Notes: generated by a model from the sequence alone, not told the origin. A stretch of 64,000 bases of DNA from Polytrichum commune (GCA_950295325.1 OX485806.1:5704001-5768000), one strand, 5' to 3'; shown: positions 23,601 to 35,935, numbered from the stretch's first letter. A program made the numbers and translations.

Positions 23601-25860
23601 CCTACTTTGTAGGCTCTCATCTTATCTCTTGAGCCATTTTCCTAAAACAAACACCAAAGATCCTAATTCAATCATTTAACTACCCTTGGGTCTCTACCTA
23701 CTACGCTTACCAACTACGGAGCTTCCTTTTACTACTACATTTTTCATTAATCCACTCCAAATGAACTTAATGCTTAAACCTAGCTTCTTTCAAGCTTCAC
23801 TATTTTTATATTTTTGTAAATAATCATAAAACACTAAAACATCAATTGTAATGGTTTACAAAAGTTAAAACAAACATGTGGGCCCATTTTGGGCTCACAA
23901 GTAGCTCAAATTTAGGGTTGTCAAAGAACTCAAGTTCCCCAATCCCTCCGGTATCGTTGTCAAGCTTGTACACCCATTCAAATGTAGGGTTGTTAAAGAA
24001 CTCAAGTTTCCCAATCCCTCCGGTATCGTTGTCAAGTTCGTACACCCACTCAAATCTAGGGTTGTCAAAGAACTCAACTTCCCCAATCCCTCAGGTATCG
24101 TTGTCAAGCTCGTACACCCATCCAAATATAGGGTTGTCAAAGAACTCAAGTTCTCCAGTCCCTCCGGTATCGTTATTAAGCTCCTACAACCGCTCAATTT
24201 TAGGGTTGTCAAAGAACTCAAGTTCCCCAATTCCTCCGGTATCGTTGTCAAGCTCGTACAGTCATGCAAATCAAGGGTTGTCAAAGAAATCAAGTTCCCC
24301 AATCCCTCCGGTATCGTTGTCAAGCTCGGACACCCACCGAAATATAGGGTTGTCAAAGAACTCAAGTTCCCCAATCCCTCTGGTATTATTGTCAAGCTCG
24401 TACACCCATTCAAATGTAGGGTTGTCAAAGAACTCAAGTTCCCCAATCCCTCCCGTATTGTTGCCAAGTTCATACAGTTGCTCAAAAGAAGTGTTTCCAA
24501 AGAACTCGAGTTCCCCAATCCCTCCGGTATCGTTGTCAAATTCGTACACCCACTCAAATCTAGGGTTTTCAAAGAACTCAAGTTCCCCAATCCCTCCGGT
24601 ATCGTTGTCAAGCTCGTACATCCATCCAAATATAGGTTTGTCAAAGAACTCAAGTTCCCCAATCTCTCCGGTATTGTTGTCAAGCTCGTACACCTATTCA
24701 AATATAGGGTTGTCAAAGAACTCAAGTTCCCCAATCCCTCCGGTATCGTTGTCAAGCTCGTACAGTCATGCAAATCAAGGGTTGTCAAAGAACTCAAGTT
24801 CCCCAATCCCTCCGGTATCGTTGTCAAGCTCGTACACCCACTTAAATCTAAGGTTTTCAAAGAACTCAACTTCCCCAATCCCTCCGGTATCGTTGTCAAC
24901 CTCGTACACCCACTCAAATCTAGGGTTTTCAAAGAACTCAACTTCCCCAATCCCTCCGGTATCGTTGTCAAGCTCGTACATTCATCCAAATATAGGGTTG
25001 TCAAAGAACTCAAGTTCTCCAATCCCTCCGGTATCGTTGTCAAGCTCCTACAGGTGCTCAAAGTTAGGGTTGTCAAAGAACTCAAGTTCCCCAATCCCTC
25101 CGGTATCGTTGTCAAGCTCATACACCCACCGAAATATAGGGTTGTCAAAGAACTCAAGTTCCCCAATCCCTTGGGTATCGTTGTCAAGCTCGTATATCCA
25201 TCCAAATATAGGGTTGTCAAAGAACTCAAGTTCTCCAAACCCTCCGGTATCGTTGTCAAGCTCGTACACCTCTTCAAATATAGGTTTGTCAAAGAACTCA
25301 ACTTCCCCAATCCCTCCGGTATCGTTGTCAAGCTCGTACATCCATCCAAATATAGGGTTGTCAAAGAACTCAAGTTCTCCATTCCCTCCGGTATCGTTGT
25401 CAAGCTCGTACATCCATCCAAATATAGGTTTGTCAAAGAACTCAAGTTGCCCAATCTCTCCGGTATCGTTGTCAAGCTCGTACACCTATTCAAATATAGG
25501 GTTGTCAAAGAACTCAAGTTCCCCAATCCCTCCGGTATCGTTGTCAAGCTCGTACACCCACCGAAATATAGGGTTGTCAAAGAACTCAACTTCCCCAATC
25601 CCTCCGGTATCGTTGTCAAGCTCGTACACCCACTTAAATCTAGGGTTTTCAAAGAACTCAACTTCCCCAATCCCTCCGGTATCGTTGTCAAGCGCGTACA
25701 TTCATCCAAATATAGGGTTGTCAAAGAACTCAACTTCCCCAATCCCTCCCGTATCGTTGTCAAGCTCGTACACCCATTCAAATGTAGGGTTGTTAAAGAT
25801 CTCAAGTTCCCCAATCCCTCCGGTATCGTTGTCAAGCTCCTACAACCTTCCAAATCTAAT
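20690..25860. repeat. 72-bp tandem repeat array encoding the LRRs
   Basis: The 72-bp unit (minus-strand coding) recurs about 57 times, interrupted only by the LTR at 22848-23899. Neighbouring units are often nearly identical, and two-unit (144-bp) higher-order copies occur, for example 21317-21460 and 21461-21604. Because 72 is divisible by 3 and the unit lacks stops in several frames, long spurious ORFs occur on both strands. Confidence 0.93.
22848..23899 (+). mobile_element. Solo LTR, family 1, inside the LRR exon
   Basis: Starts TGTCACCAAAAATTC, followed by TCGTCCTAGCCCGAGTGG, and ends CCATTTTGGGCTCACA. Flanks are AGTTG (22843-22847) and AGTAG (23900-23904), a 5-bp duplication with one mismatch. 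The LRR array resumes in register on both sides, proving insertion into the array. No coding content, and no minisatellite unlike other copies. Confidence 0.88.
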
Positions 25861-26503
25861 TCCATCAGAGTGGTTATTGAAAACGTTTCTTTCGGTATTT
25901 GATTCAAGAAGGAACATCCTCGCAATTGCAATACTTGTAATTTTCGTAAAGATTTCCAAAGATTTGCAGTTGTTAATAGATTTCCACAAGTCTCCAAACA
26001 CGTTTTATCCCAAGTTTGGAATCTCATCTCACTCCGACTAAATTGTTCTAAGTCTATCATAAAACATTTCAAGCTCAAAGCGTGTGCAGCAAGTAGACAA
26101 ATGCACTCTATGTTGTTGATGACATGTGAACTCTCTTTGTCTTTGCTATGAAAACTTAATAAGCGAAGATTGTTCAGACCACCATCTTGGATTTGTGGAA
26201 CCTGAGATAGGTTGTGGTTTATTCCATTGCCAAAATAAAAACAACCTTGAAGTTTTCCCACATCCTGTTTTTCAGAATACATGAAAGTATTAGCAACTTA
26301 TACTTGTGTAATATTTTATAAAAGTACTAGTACTTGACATGAGTTTGTGCTAAACATCTATGACATGCTAAAAATTTGCCAAATATCCACCCAAAATGTC
26401 ATTCTAAATTGAAGGTTTTCCATCAAGCCGAAAGTTTTGAAGCATCATTTGCAATTATAATACATAAGGGAATGTCTTAATGTAAACAATGCTAGTAAAA
26501 TAC

Positions 26504-27556
26504 CGAGCAGCTTGTAAGTCCGTTTGTGTTCCAAATTCGAGTACCCGCATACTCCTTCTCAGCAATCATTTGTCCCATGGCACGCAGTTGGTCGTGCATT
26601 TGCAAAATTTCATCACCGTCACCATCAAACTCTATGGTTACCAATGCTCGATGGAACAAATTCTCCAATGCGGAAATTGGAGGGATGTTGTTATCTGTCC
26701 ATATGCGTAGGGCTCTTTCTTTTGACATGCCACTAGGATGCACATCTCTACCGAAGAAGCAAGCTATGTCCAAAAACATATTTTTTTCTTGTTGAGTTAA
26801 ACCATCATCGAAGCTTACTCTCAAGGTATTCCATATCTCATCATCCTCCCCGTCCAAATTTCTTCCCCTTTCCATCCTTTGCAATGCACGTTCCCAACTT
26901 CGCAATTTTCCCTTTCCACGTAAGTATGCCCCCATGACTTTCAAACTCAAAGGCAAGCCCTTGCAACCTTCCACAATTCTGTCGTGTATATCATTAAATT
27001 GTGATGATAATTGAGATGCTTTCCAAGAAGAATGAATGTTGAAGAGAGTTTTTGCCGCAACATCATCTAACTTGCTCACATCAAACCTTCTACCACCCGC
27101 CCTCACACGATTTCTAATTGCACCCCGATCACGAGTTGTTATAATAAGTGTGCTACCCTTGCTCCGATCTAAGATGACCGTTGGTATAATGTCATCCACT
27201 TGAGCTTCATCCTTAATATCGTCCAAGATCAAAAGGACTTTCTTTTTGTCCAACAATTCTTCCATCAATTTGTGCGCATGTACTAAATCCTTAACTTCTT
27301 TGTCCATGCCAAATTTTGATAAAATTTCACATAGAATATCAAGCAAACTCCTACTTTTCAACTGCCCCACAAAACATGATGCATCGTATGTGGACTTCAC
27401 ATCATCAAATATGGCCTTTGCCAATGTGGTCTTCCCTATTCCACCCATACCCACAATACCCAGGGTATTCACTTCTTTGAGGTGATCTTTCACCCTTGCA
27501 AGGTTTTTCTCGAGACTAACCACCGTTGGATCATTTAGTAATGTTCCATCAAACAC
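26504..27556 (-). CDS. Exon 2: NB-ARC nucleotide-binding domain
   Basis: Begins after acceptor 'catatag' with VFDGTLLNDP. All canonical motifs are present in order: P-loop GMGGIGKTTLA; RNBS-A region around DASCFVGQLKS; kinase-2 VLLILDDI; RNBS-B STLIITTRDRG; GLPL motif GCKGLPLSLKV; RNBS-D FLDIACFFG; MHD as QMHDQLRAMG. FLDIACFF and the Asp at the end of kinase-2 without a following Trp are of the TIR-NLR type rather than the CC type. The domain is uninterrupted and probably binds ATP/ADP. The exon ends TSCS before GTATTTTAC, and the frame resumes in exon 3 with DVGKLQG. Confidence 0.92.
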
Positions 27557-27713
27557 CTATATGTACAACACATAAATATATCAATAAACTCTATTATATC
27601 TTACCACCAAAAAAATATGTTCAACTTCAAACATCCACAATAATAAATCAAAGCAATTAATAAATTGAGAACAACTTAAATAGTGAGCTTGCTGTAATGG
27701 AAGTGGCATTTAC

Positions 27714-29354
27714 CTTCTGACTACTGTGATTCGTTTCTTCTTTGCAACCTTTCAACGTTGTTGACAACTTGTGAAAAAAATTCCTAACTCCATCAAATTG
27801 CGGAACCATATCACTCAAATATGTTCCTTTCATGAACATTTTCTTCAAGCCTATAAGTCTCTTGCAAATATCCGAGAATGTCGGCCTTTGTAAGGGATCC
27901 TCTCTCCAACATTCCTCGATCAATTCGGTAAGCTCTCCACAATTGATAGGTAGCTCCGGCCTTTCACCCTTCTTTATTTTTGGAAGAATTTCTTTCATTT
28001 CATGTGTGTGATGAAATGGTACCTTCTGGGAAAGGATCTCTGAACATGTCATAGCAAAAGACCATACATCCGCTTGGAAAGGACATGCCATACGAGTGAG
28101 GTCTATTTCCCTTTGCTCAGGTGCCATATACCTTGGTGTACCAACAATATAGTCAGGTTTTTGTTTTTGCGGTTTGCTTTTAACTTCCATTTTAGATGTG
28201 CCATAATCAATCAATTTGACATTATAATGAGAAGGCCTTGTACCCTTTGCTCCATCAATGGTCATGGAGCTTAAAAGCACATTGCCTGGCTTTAAGTCAA
28301 GATGGGCAACATGCATGTCGTGAAGATACCACATGCCACTTCCAATTTGAAGCATAACATCAATTGCAACAACATATGGTAAGAGTGTCTTATTGAGCTC
28401 CTCCAACATTTTTGTCAAACTCATGTCCATCATCTCCATCACCAAATACAACTCCTTACGTTCTTTGTCTATTCCAGAACAAAAGTATTTGATGAGGTTT
28501 GGGTGGCTCAAGCCTGCCAAGATCCCAACTTCTTTGCGAAAACCAGACAAATCCTCTAGAACAATCAATTTTTTTGTTGCACTTGGCAATCCCAACCATT
28601 TTGATTCGTACACTGATCCGAATGCACCTGTACCCATTAGTTTCCCAAGTATAGGTTTTGGAAAATCTTTAGGTATTTCCAAAGCATCCAATTCTGCGCC
28701 TTTCACTTGTTGCAAGTCACATTCCAATCTCTTCCACAAATGCTTTGCTATTCTGTGTTCTTTGGAGTCCTCACGCACATTTTTAAGTTTATTCAACAAG
28801 TCTTGTTCATCGCCTTCAACTTCCTTCAAAGTAGCCACATTCAAATTTGTACACATTGTGTAATTTTGTGGGTTTGGATGGTTTGTCGAGTATATCTCGT
28901 GCACTGCCTCCCAACAACACTCCAAATCAAGCACGAGTTCCCGAAAGGCCTCTTTGTTGTTTAATTGGAAAAGAGCTGCACAACACCAATCTTCACTCCC
29001 ACATTCATTCACCAATACTCCCCCTTTTTGTATGATACGATGTGACTCCATCACCACCATCCTAACTTCGAAGGATTGCTTGATGGATGTGATCATCTCA
29101 ATAATACTATCCATGGTTGTAGAAAGCTTGTCGACAAACTTTGTGCATTGTCTCTTATTCAATACATCATCTCGTCAAAGAATAGTTTGCATTTTGATCA
29201 TTTCTTCCTTTTTCCATTGCAAAAATTCCAAAAACTCGCATGCATGCGGTGCCTCTTTCTGAACAAGTGTCAAGAAGTATATGAAGCAAGTGCTGATGAA
29301 CTGCCAAAGCATTGACAGTTGCTTCGCCAATACTCGCCAAAGCTCAACGGCCAT
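27714..29354 (-). CDS. Exon 1: MLKL-like helical domain and protein kinase
   Basis: ATG at 29354-29352 opens MAVELWRVLAKQLSMLW with a hydrophobic segment (FISTCFIYFLTLV); an in-frame TGA follows at 29175-29177. After it, helices lead to IIQKGGVLVNECGSEDWCCA, LNNKEAFRELVLDLECC and VHEIY. This spacing (a basic 'KGxxxVxxC...DWW' then 'N.eaf..hI..L') resembles the HeLo-like domain and brace of plant MLKL proteins. The kinase has glycine loop GTGAFGSVYESKW, lysine in ATKKL, helix-C Glu in RKEVGIL, HLDLKPGNVLL (non-RD, catalytic Asp kept), DYG instead of DFG, GTPRYMAPEQ and DVWSFAM, ending PLQRPTFSDIC. It looks catalytically competent. The exon ends at SSQK before GTAAATG. Confidence 0.82.
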
Positions 29355-32300
29355 GACGGAATAAAACCTACATTTTACATCAATTTTGCCAACATTTCAT
29401 ATTCTATGACTTTTGTAAACATACACAAATCCGACACTCCCAATTTCACTTAGTACAAACAAATTATTTTAAACACCTCTGCAAATCACAATCGTAAAAT
29501 TCATTCTAATTGAGATTTTCTTGATCTAGGTAAAGCCTTGCAATTCTCAAAAAAAAAGGACGGTACGCCAATAAAAAATAAGCCTTCAAAAGAGCACGTT
29601 TCATTTGTTCTCCTCGTCTAATTGTGCTCATAATCAAATCTCCCTTCCTTGCAATATCCCCAACATAAATAACATGGCCACATGTTTTTGTGTGAGCTCA
29701 TTTATACTGCTTGGGAAAATGTTTTTGCGGGAGTTCCCATGCAATTCAAAAACTCATTGCATGCATCACTATTCATTAACAATGACTGACATAGGAAATC
29801 TAATGAGTAGAATAGGCATCCTCCGCATACAAGCGACAAAACATGGTATTAAGAACAAGAAACTTAGATCGTACTCTCATCTACCATGGCAAAGTTACAG
29901 GACTCAAGTATTTTGCAAACACATAATGCAAAGATTTCCTATAACAATTCATATAATGAGCCATATATGTTGATTTCAGTACTCATTGCATTATTGATTC
30001 TTATCATAGAGGATGCATAATAGAGGTCCATTGGAGCTATAAGTGTGCTCATTATATGAGTGTGGTTGCTTTTGCATATATTTTTTTGTAGAATAATATT
30101 TCAAGTAAAATAGAAATGGAAAAGAAAAGTTCATGTCTTAGGGACTTCAAAGAACATTAATCCAAACATTCAATTTAAGGACAAGGTTATGGACAGATTT
30201 CATTGACATTGATGACTACGGAGGAGCCTAAAAACATCCAAAATAGGGGGTGTATAAACATTATCCATAAGGATTATTGATTGAACCTCATACAATTCAT
30301 CAATCAATACTAATGCATCCCAATCATCAAGCATCCTATATCCATGTGACCTATTTAAAGTCCTTTGCCCCTTATAATCATAACCCTATGTTACTATAAA
30401 ACCTATGAACTTACTTATTTTTGTTGTATACATCACTATATTATGCCATTAAATAATATAAGGCACCCTATTATTTTTATCGGACATAGCTATTAAAAAT
30501 GAGAAAATGATTGAAGTCAACATAAATTGAATATTTGTGAGTTTAACCCCAGCATCCTCACATTGAGGATGTAAGAAATGATTATTGAAGAGTAAAGTAA
30601 GACATATGTGATTTGTGGATCACAAAACTTGATGCATGGATGACTCCCGTTGTCCACAATACAAGTTTTAAAACGTGACCATACTTTGCGACATTTTGTC
30701 CCTAAGCAAATAGAAATCTCACTATGACTTTGTTCAAGTAATATAATAAATAACTTAGCTCACATACTCCCATATGACAAAACACAAATGCAACATGAAA
30801 GTGGTCATAGGCTCACCTTGAAGTACTCTTGAATATTCTCCTCAACAAAAATTAATGTTGGCGCCACGTTAGCTATGCTCAATGTGGGCCTAAACACAGA
30901 GCCAACAAAAAGATCACAATGAGCACACGTGGCCACTAGTATTTGACATATTGTAATAAAAGTAAAAGAGTTTCATAAATTTGCATAATCTCATATTTTG
31001 TTTCTCTATTCATAATTCGCAAAGCCGTTGTTTAGCTTCTTATCATACTGTAGGTAGTCACTCCAACCCCATGTTCCTCCTAACTTGAAAAAAAGATTGA
31101 TTGTCTAGAACCTCATCAACTTAATTGATAGACTTATGTTGAATGCAAGCGTAAAAACTGCAACATTTTCATAATGATGTCATTTTTGAAATCCTCGTAG
31201 CAGAGTATGATGTTCTTTACCCTCAACAATACAAATTGTTGTATTTGAATATACTCACTGCTAAACGTCACAAATAGCATAAGCTACCCACTCATCGCAA
31301 TGTTGTTGCTCATTCAAAGGTTGTTGGAATTTCATGTTGTAGATTTCTCAAAAACATCAATTGAAAGTGTTTTGGTCTAGCAAAATGCAAGACGGGATTG
31401 TTATTCTAAGGTATTGCTAAGCAATAGTGCAAAATCAAGCGTACAAGTTTTACACTATCTATTCATCTGCAGAAAATACATGCAAGTAACATTGACTCCC
31501 AAATCTAAAGCGTTGAAAATCCTTGCATTCTAGGCTAAATGTTACTCTAATAACATAGGTGATGAGTAAGGTAGGCACTTTGGTGTTAAAAACCTAAGTC
31601 TACAAGGTGACTCATGACCATGTATGGAGGTTGGACGCTTGATGTGGGGATGAGAATATAGATCTAACACCAAAGTTGCAAATGCTAAGTGATGAAACAT
31701 CTTAAAGGAAATGTCACGCAAGAAAGCAAAAGACAAGAAGCTCCACAAATATGACCAAAGCATATTCGTTCAAGACACTACCTTAGGACTTCCAGAGGTT
31801 GTGTCGCATTTTTTATAGGAGATCCACGTGTCTATGAGACGGAGTTACTTTCTAATCCTACAAAGAAGAACTATAACTTAATTATCTTGTTGCAGATCGA
31901 CCAATTAGTTGCATTCACGCAACATTCCTAAAGAATTGCATCCTCTTGATGCTCTACATTCTCTTAAGCAAATGTTTATAAATTCCTTCAAGTTTCAAAC
32001 TGAAGAATATACATGAACTTCCCATGTATATGATTAGTCGCTCAACAATGACATGCACCACTCAAATCAATATCCAAACGCTAAGATTTTAACCATTTAA
32101 AGATCCTTAATAACGCATGTGAGATTGAACCAGTTGGCAGCATGGTACTACGACACCTACTTGTACTCCCCCGGATATATGTCATTGATTCCATTCAGCA
32201 TAAGAGCATGTAAATGCAACCCCTTTAAGCATCAAATCTCTAAAAATCTCATGAACTCACGATATAGGAACACCTCAGAAGTTAAGTTTTTGGGCACGGT

Positions 32301-32463
32301 CTGAAACCACGGATACTGACTACAAACTTTTGGTTGGAAACCACACCAAAAAACAAAATGAAAGTTTGCATTTTGCAAAACTACATGCCGCTGGAAAAAA
32401 GAGAACATATCCTTTAAACATAGCGGGATAGAAAAGATTAAAGTATGTGTGAAGATAAAGGAT
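29355..32463. other. Upstream of the receptor gene, non-coding
   Basis: The first few hundred bases above 29354 should hold the promoter of the receptor gene, but I see no element I would name. The rest is AT-rich, without recognisable genes or repeats. Confidence 0.45.
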
Positions 32464-32959
32464 CCCAGGGAGTGCACTGTTCAAGTACTGTATTTATACA
32501 CGTGGGTGCACAAAATGGGTATTATTTAAAACAAGCATGTACAAAATGTACGTACAAGAGACATATTGCTATTAAGCAAGAAGTAGATATACATGAGGCT
32601 ATAGAAAAATATATGTAAAGTACGCATTTACGCGTTTACGCGTTCAAGTCAGACCTGGACCAAGAATCATGTGTTTTTTCATCCACTAAGTAACGACTTT
32701 ATAACTAAAAATCCATGATTTGATATTATACATATAATAGGGCCATATTTTTGCATTTCCAAACATTTGTACACATGTTATATACAATTTCTGTATTTGT
32801 TTTTGGACCCTTGTGTACGTATGGAAATGTATTTTGAAGCAATGAGATTTGTAAGTATATTGCTTGATTTTAGCAAAAATAAAATGTATACAGGGGTATT
32901 TTAATAAAGGGCATCCACGCACGTGATGCTTGGTTTTAATGAATAGTGCACTCCCTGAG
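32464..32959. mobile_element. hAT-type MITE (496 bp), TSD TAAAGGAT
   Basis: Terminal inverted repeats: the left end reads CCCAGGGAGTGCACTGTTCA and the right end, reversed, reads CTCAGGGAGTGCACTATTCA. It is flanked by perfect 8-bp duplications TAAAGGAT at 32456-32463 and 32960-32967. CAGGG-type ends with an 8-bp TSD are the hAT signature. No coding capacity, so it must be moved by a transposase from elsewhere. Confidence 0.92.
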
Positions 32960-32967
32960 TAAAGGAT

Positions 32968-34840
32968 GAGAGCGTCAATGAAACCCTCGTCACTCCAAAA
33001 ACATCGATTGTCCAAAGGATCTCAATGGAATAAAAGACAGTGACACAATACATATTATCCTTCTTGACTTTCACCTAGTATGATGTTATACAACATTCAA
33101 CCTTGTACATAATGCCAAAATAATGCAAAAAGAAGGAGGAACTTAAATGAATCATGAGGCTAACGAAATTGGACACGTCTGGTGTTGGATCTCCATAAGC
33201 GGATCTGTAACTTGATGCCACATAAAGCTCTCAGTAGACTTGTGGTTCTCACACTCCCTACCTCTCCAAATCCGCCATGTCTAGATCCTCATGCTTTTCA
33301 CAATGAATCATAAATGTCCGCCTTTACCAAGGCAAGAGTTGAAGCCCAAGGTGAAACTCAAAGTGCAATGCATTCGGTCAATGTATGATTAGTCGAAGAT
33401 GGCGGGGAGGAGCTCACTTTGAAGCAACCAAAATACAAAGGCGCAGGTATGGGCCAAGCCTCACACATTAGGTTCAACCTGCCGCCTTTGGAGGCTCAGC
33501 AATCTTGGATAGAGAGACAATTGTGACTAAACTAATGATGTTGGCATGTCACTTGAGTTTAGTTCAAACTTGGTAAGTGGGGCCACCACATAGATGCACC
33601 TTCATTATCCACATGTGCCCCTCATTTCTCCTCCTCACAGACCCTAAAGTTTATCACGTCTTTTCCCACAACCAAGATGTACCAATTTCACCTTCTAGGT
33701 ACTTCAAAACATCGGCAACAATCGGGATCAAATTCAACCCAACCCGCATCCCTTGCACCATCATGAACCTTATCTAACCACCTTAACCGAACTGCCCACT
33801 CTAATGCTCTTAATGGTAGGAATCAAACTTCAAAAGATTGCAAGTTTAACTCGAAATGATACAACATCACCATGTACGATAACTAAGTGTTTTGAAACCT
33901 TCAAGTACGTCCCAACTTAACCACCATAGGCTCCACCAATTCTCAAGTTGCACTTAGAACATATGAAATCATCGATGTTGGATGCATAGTCACAACCTTG
34001 AATCAATACAACAAACATCACGTTTCCTCAAACGTTGTCAAATGTCCAAGTATTAAAATAGTTGTTACATGCAGTGGATCGTGTGCCTACTAAACAATGA
34101 GCAACATGGATGCATGTTCTCGTGCTCAAGATCCCACGAGACACATTTCCAATGAATTAGATCGTACTCGATACCCACAAAATTCAAAGGCTTGATAAAT
34201 TTCCTACTAATTCTGAGACTACAACAAATATCCTAACTTGTTTGATGTTCCTCCATCTGGAGTACAAAAACTGCTTGGTTCACTGACTTGCACAACAAAC
34301 ATACACGAACACTCAATCACAAAACTCAATGACCTTATCTCCAAACCCACCACCAGACTTCTACTGAAATCCACATACATTATGACATAAAATATCACAC
34401 ATGTCTGACTCTAAACAAATGATAGTTAGACCACCAACGACCAAAGCGTTCAACTTATAAGGCTCTGCTCGTTGAGATCCCACACCTGATTTTCACGCTT
34501 GTCATTAACATTCAAGTCGAACTCATAAACATCATATTCGAAATAGGGAAACTAAATGGACAGTGATTCACTACGTCCCCTCCAGCAGATCTACAATAGA
34601 GGAGCATGGCTATGGTGCTATGCCACCTTTGAAGGTACTCTATTGCCGTTGGCCGATCTCAGAGGTCGACTCATTCCTCAACAAAACCGTAAGTAATCCA
34701 CAACTGTAACTGCGACACCAAGTTTCTGAGAATGCTCTATGCCTCTCCAATGGACTGTGTGGATTGCACAAGTAGTTGAACCACAACACATCTCGTCTAC
34801 CATTTCGCACAACAGATCACCAAGCTAGTCTCACAAACAA
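32968..34840. other. Non-coding, no feature recognised
   Basis: Moderately AT-rich sequence with only short motif-free ORFs. Confidence 0.45.
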
Positions 34841-35430
34841 AACCCTCCGCCCATGAGCACAAAGATAGATCCAGGGAAGAAGACAGAACCCTCCGCCCAT
34901 GAGCACAAAGATAGATCCATGTGGGTCGGTTCCGTGACCCTATACTATGTCAATTGAATTCCATGGCTACCCGGACAAAGTGGGAATAAACATTCATTAG
35001 AGCTTGTGGCGGCCCTTCTTGCACGGCAACCACAACTACGGCATTGATCTTATCAAATATGTATAAGGTACTCAATCACGTACTTCACAACATCATTCGG
35101 CCATGTGGGTCTGTTCCGTGACCCTGGACTATGTCAATTGAACTCCATGGGGCCCCGAAACAAAGTGAGAATCGTCATTTATTATTCATACATTCAGGAT
35201 GAACTTCGAAACATTTAAGAGCTTGTGGTAGCCCACCTTGCACAGCAATCACAATTGCGGCATTAGCCTAATCAAAGATGTATAAGTTACTCAATCACGT
35301 AGTTCACAACATTGTTCACGCATGTGGGTCGGTTTCATGACCCTGGACTATGTGAATTGAATTCCATGGGCGCTCGAAAAAAGTGGGATTATTCATTTAT
35401 TATTCGTACATTCATGATGAACTTCAAAAT
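34841..35430. repeat. Tandem repeats: 46-bp pair and ~200-bp array
   Basis: At 34841-34920 a phrase 'ccctccgcccatgagcacaa' is duplicated. From 34918, units beginning 'catgtgggtcggttccgtga' restart at about 35103 and 35320. Each unit runs through 'ttgaattccatgg', 'agagcttgtgg', 'gcacggcaaccacaa' and 'actcaatcacgta'. About 2.5 copies are present, with moderate divergence. Confidence 0.8.
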
Positions 35431-35935
35431 TTGGGTGGAGTTGTACTACTAACACTATGCACAAGAATCATTGTTCATCTTAGCATTATTCCTTGACATT
35501 GTCATTCATAGTAGAACTATCAATGAAAATGCCGACATTATTCATAATATTCATAATATTCCTATTGGCATTATTCATGTTGACAGTGTTCATTATTCAT
35601 TCCAGTGTTAATTCTTCCTAATTTTTTAAGTTTCTTCCCATTAAGGTAAGATAGTGGAGGCCCATGTTAGATGATATATATAGAATGGAACACAACCATG
35701 CACCTGAATAATGGGGAGTTAGAAGTTTTTGCACAATCTAATTTTGATCCAAGGTATTTTACATGGGTAAAAATAGGCAACCTATACACAAAGGCAACCT
35801 AATTGCACATATCAGTGTGCATTAAATAGTCCTATTAGTGCGGGTGGAGAATTATAGTGGAAATAATTAGTGTGGACCACTCTAATTGTCTAACAGGGGT
35901 GAAAACTACGTGGGTTTGCCTCCGCCACAACACGA

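Larger units (their letters stand above)
20592..26264 (-). pseudogene. Exon 3: leucine-rich repeat array
   Basis: Starts after acceptor 'ctgaaaaacag' with DVGKLQGCFYFG, continues through an irregular region (LRLLSFHS, LRKLQVLQLRGCSFL) and enters a homogeneous array of 24-residue repeats, consensus LTTLYLDGCTSLTTIPEGLG plus NLSS. About 27 repeats lie before the solo LTR and about 30 after it. The original frame runs across the LTR (LNLSNCMSLATIPEG once the LTR and one TSD are removed), then breaks at a 1-bp deletion (22679/22680), and is open again to a TGA at 20592 with a short non-repeat tail (ESLTWLPFLLVICYA). As it stands the frame from exon 2 ends at a TGA in the LTR edge (23895-23897). 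Confidence 0.88.
20592..29354 (-). pseudogene. MLKL-like kinase-NB-ARC-LRR receptor gene (whole locus)
   Basis: A three-exon gene on the minus strand: exon 1 29354-27714, intron 157 bp, exon 2 27556-26504, intron 239 bp, exon 3 26264-20592. Both introns are GT-AG and phase 0. The product order is helical N-terminus, protein kinase, NB-ARC, LRR array. It should act as an intracellular immune receptor: LRRs sense, NB-ARC switches, kinase/helical part signals. Lesions are an in-frame TGA at 29175-29177, a 1.05-kb solo LTR at 22848-23899 and a 1-bp deletion at 22679/22680. Translation from Met at 29114 and termination at the LTR edge would still give a protein with kinase, NB-ARC and about 27 LRRs, so it may not be dead. 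A second broken copy lies at 45.5-52.85 kb. Confidence 0.85.

Noticed and set aside
20690..25860. CRISPR-like array
   Set aside because: The repeats are contiguous coding units with no spacers, in plant nuclear DNA.
20677..26041. Long plus-strand ORFs of 470-720 codons over the LRR arrays
   Set aside because: They are antisense to a clear LRR gene and exist because the 72-bp unit is a multiple of three without stops. Their Ser/Pro- and Lys/Val-rich repeats have no family features.
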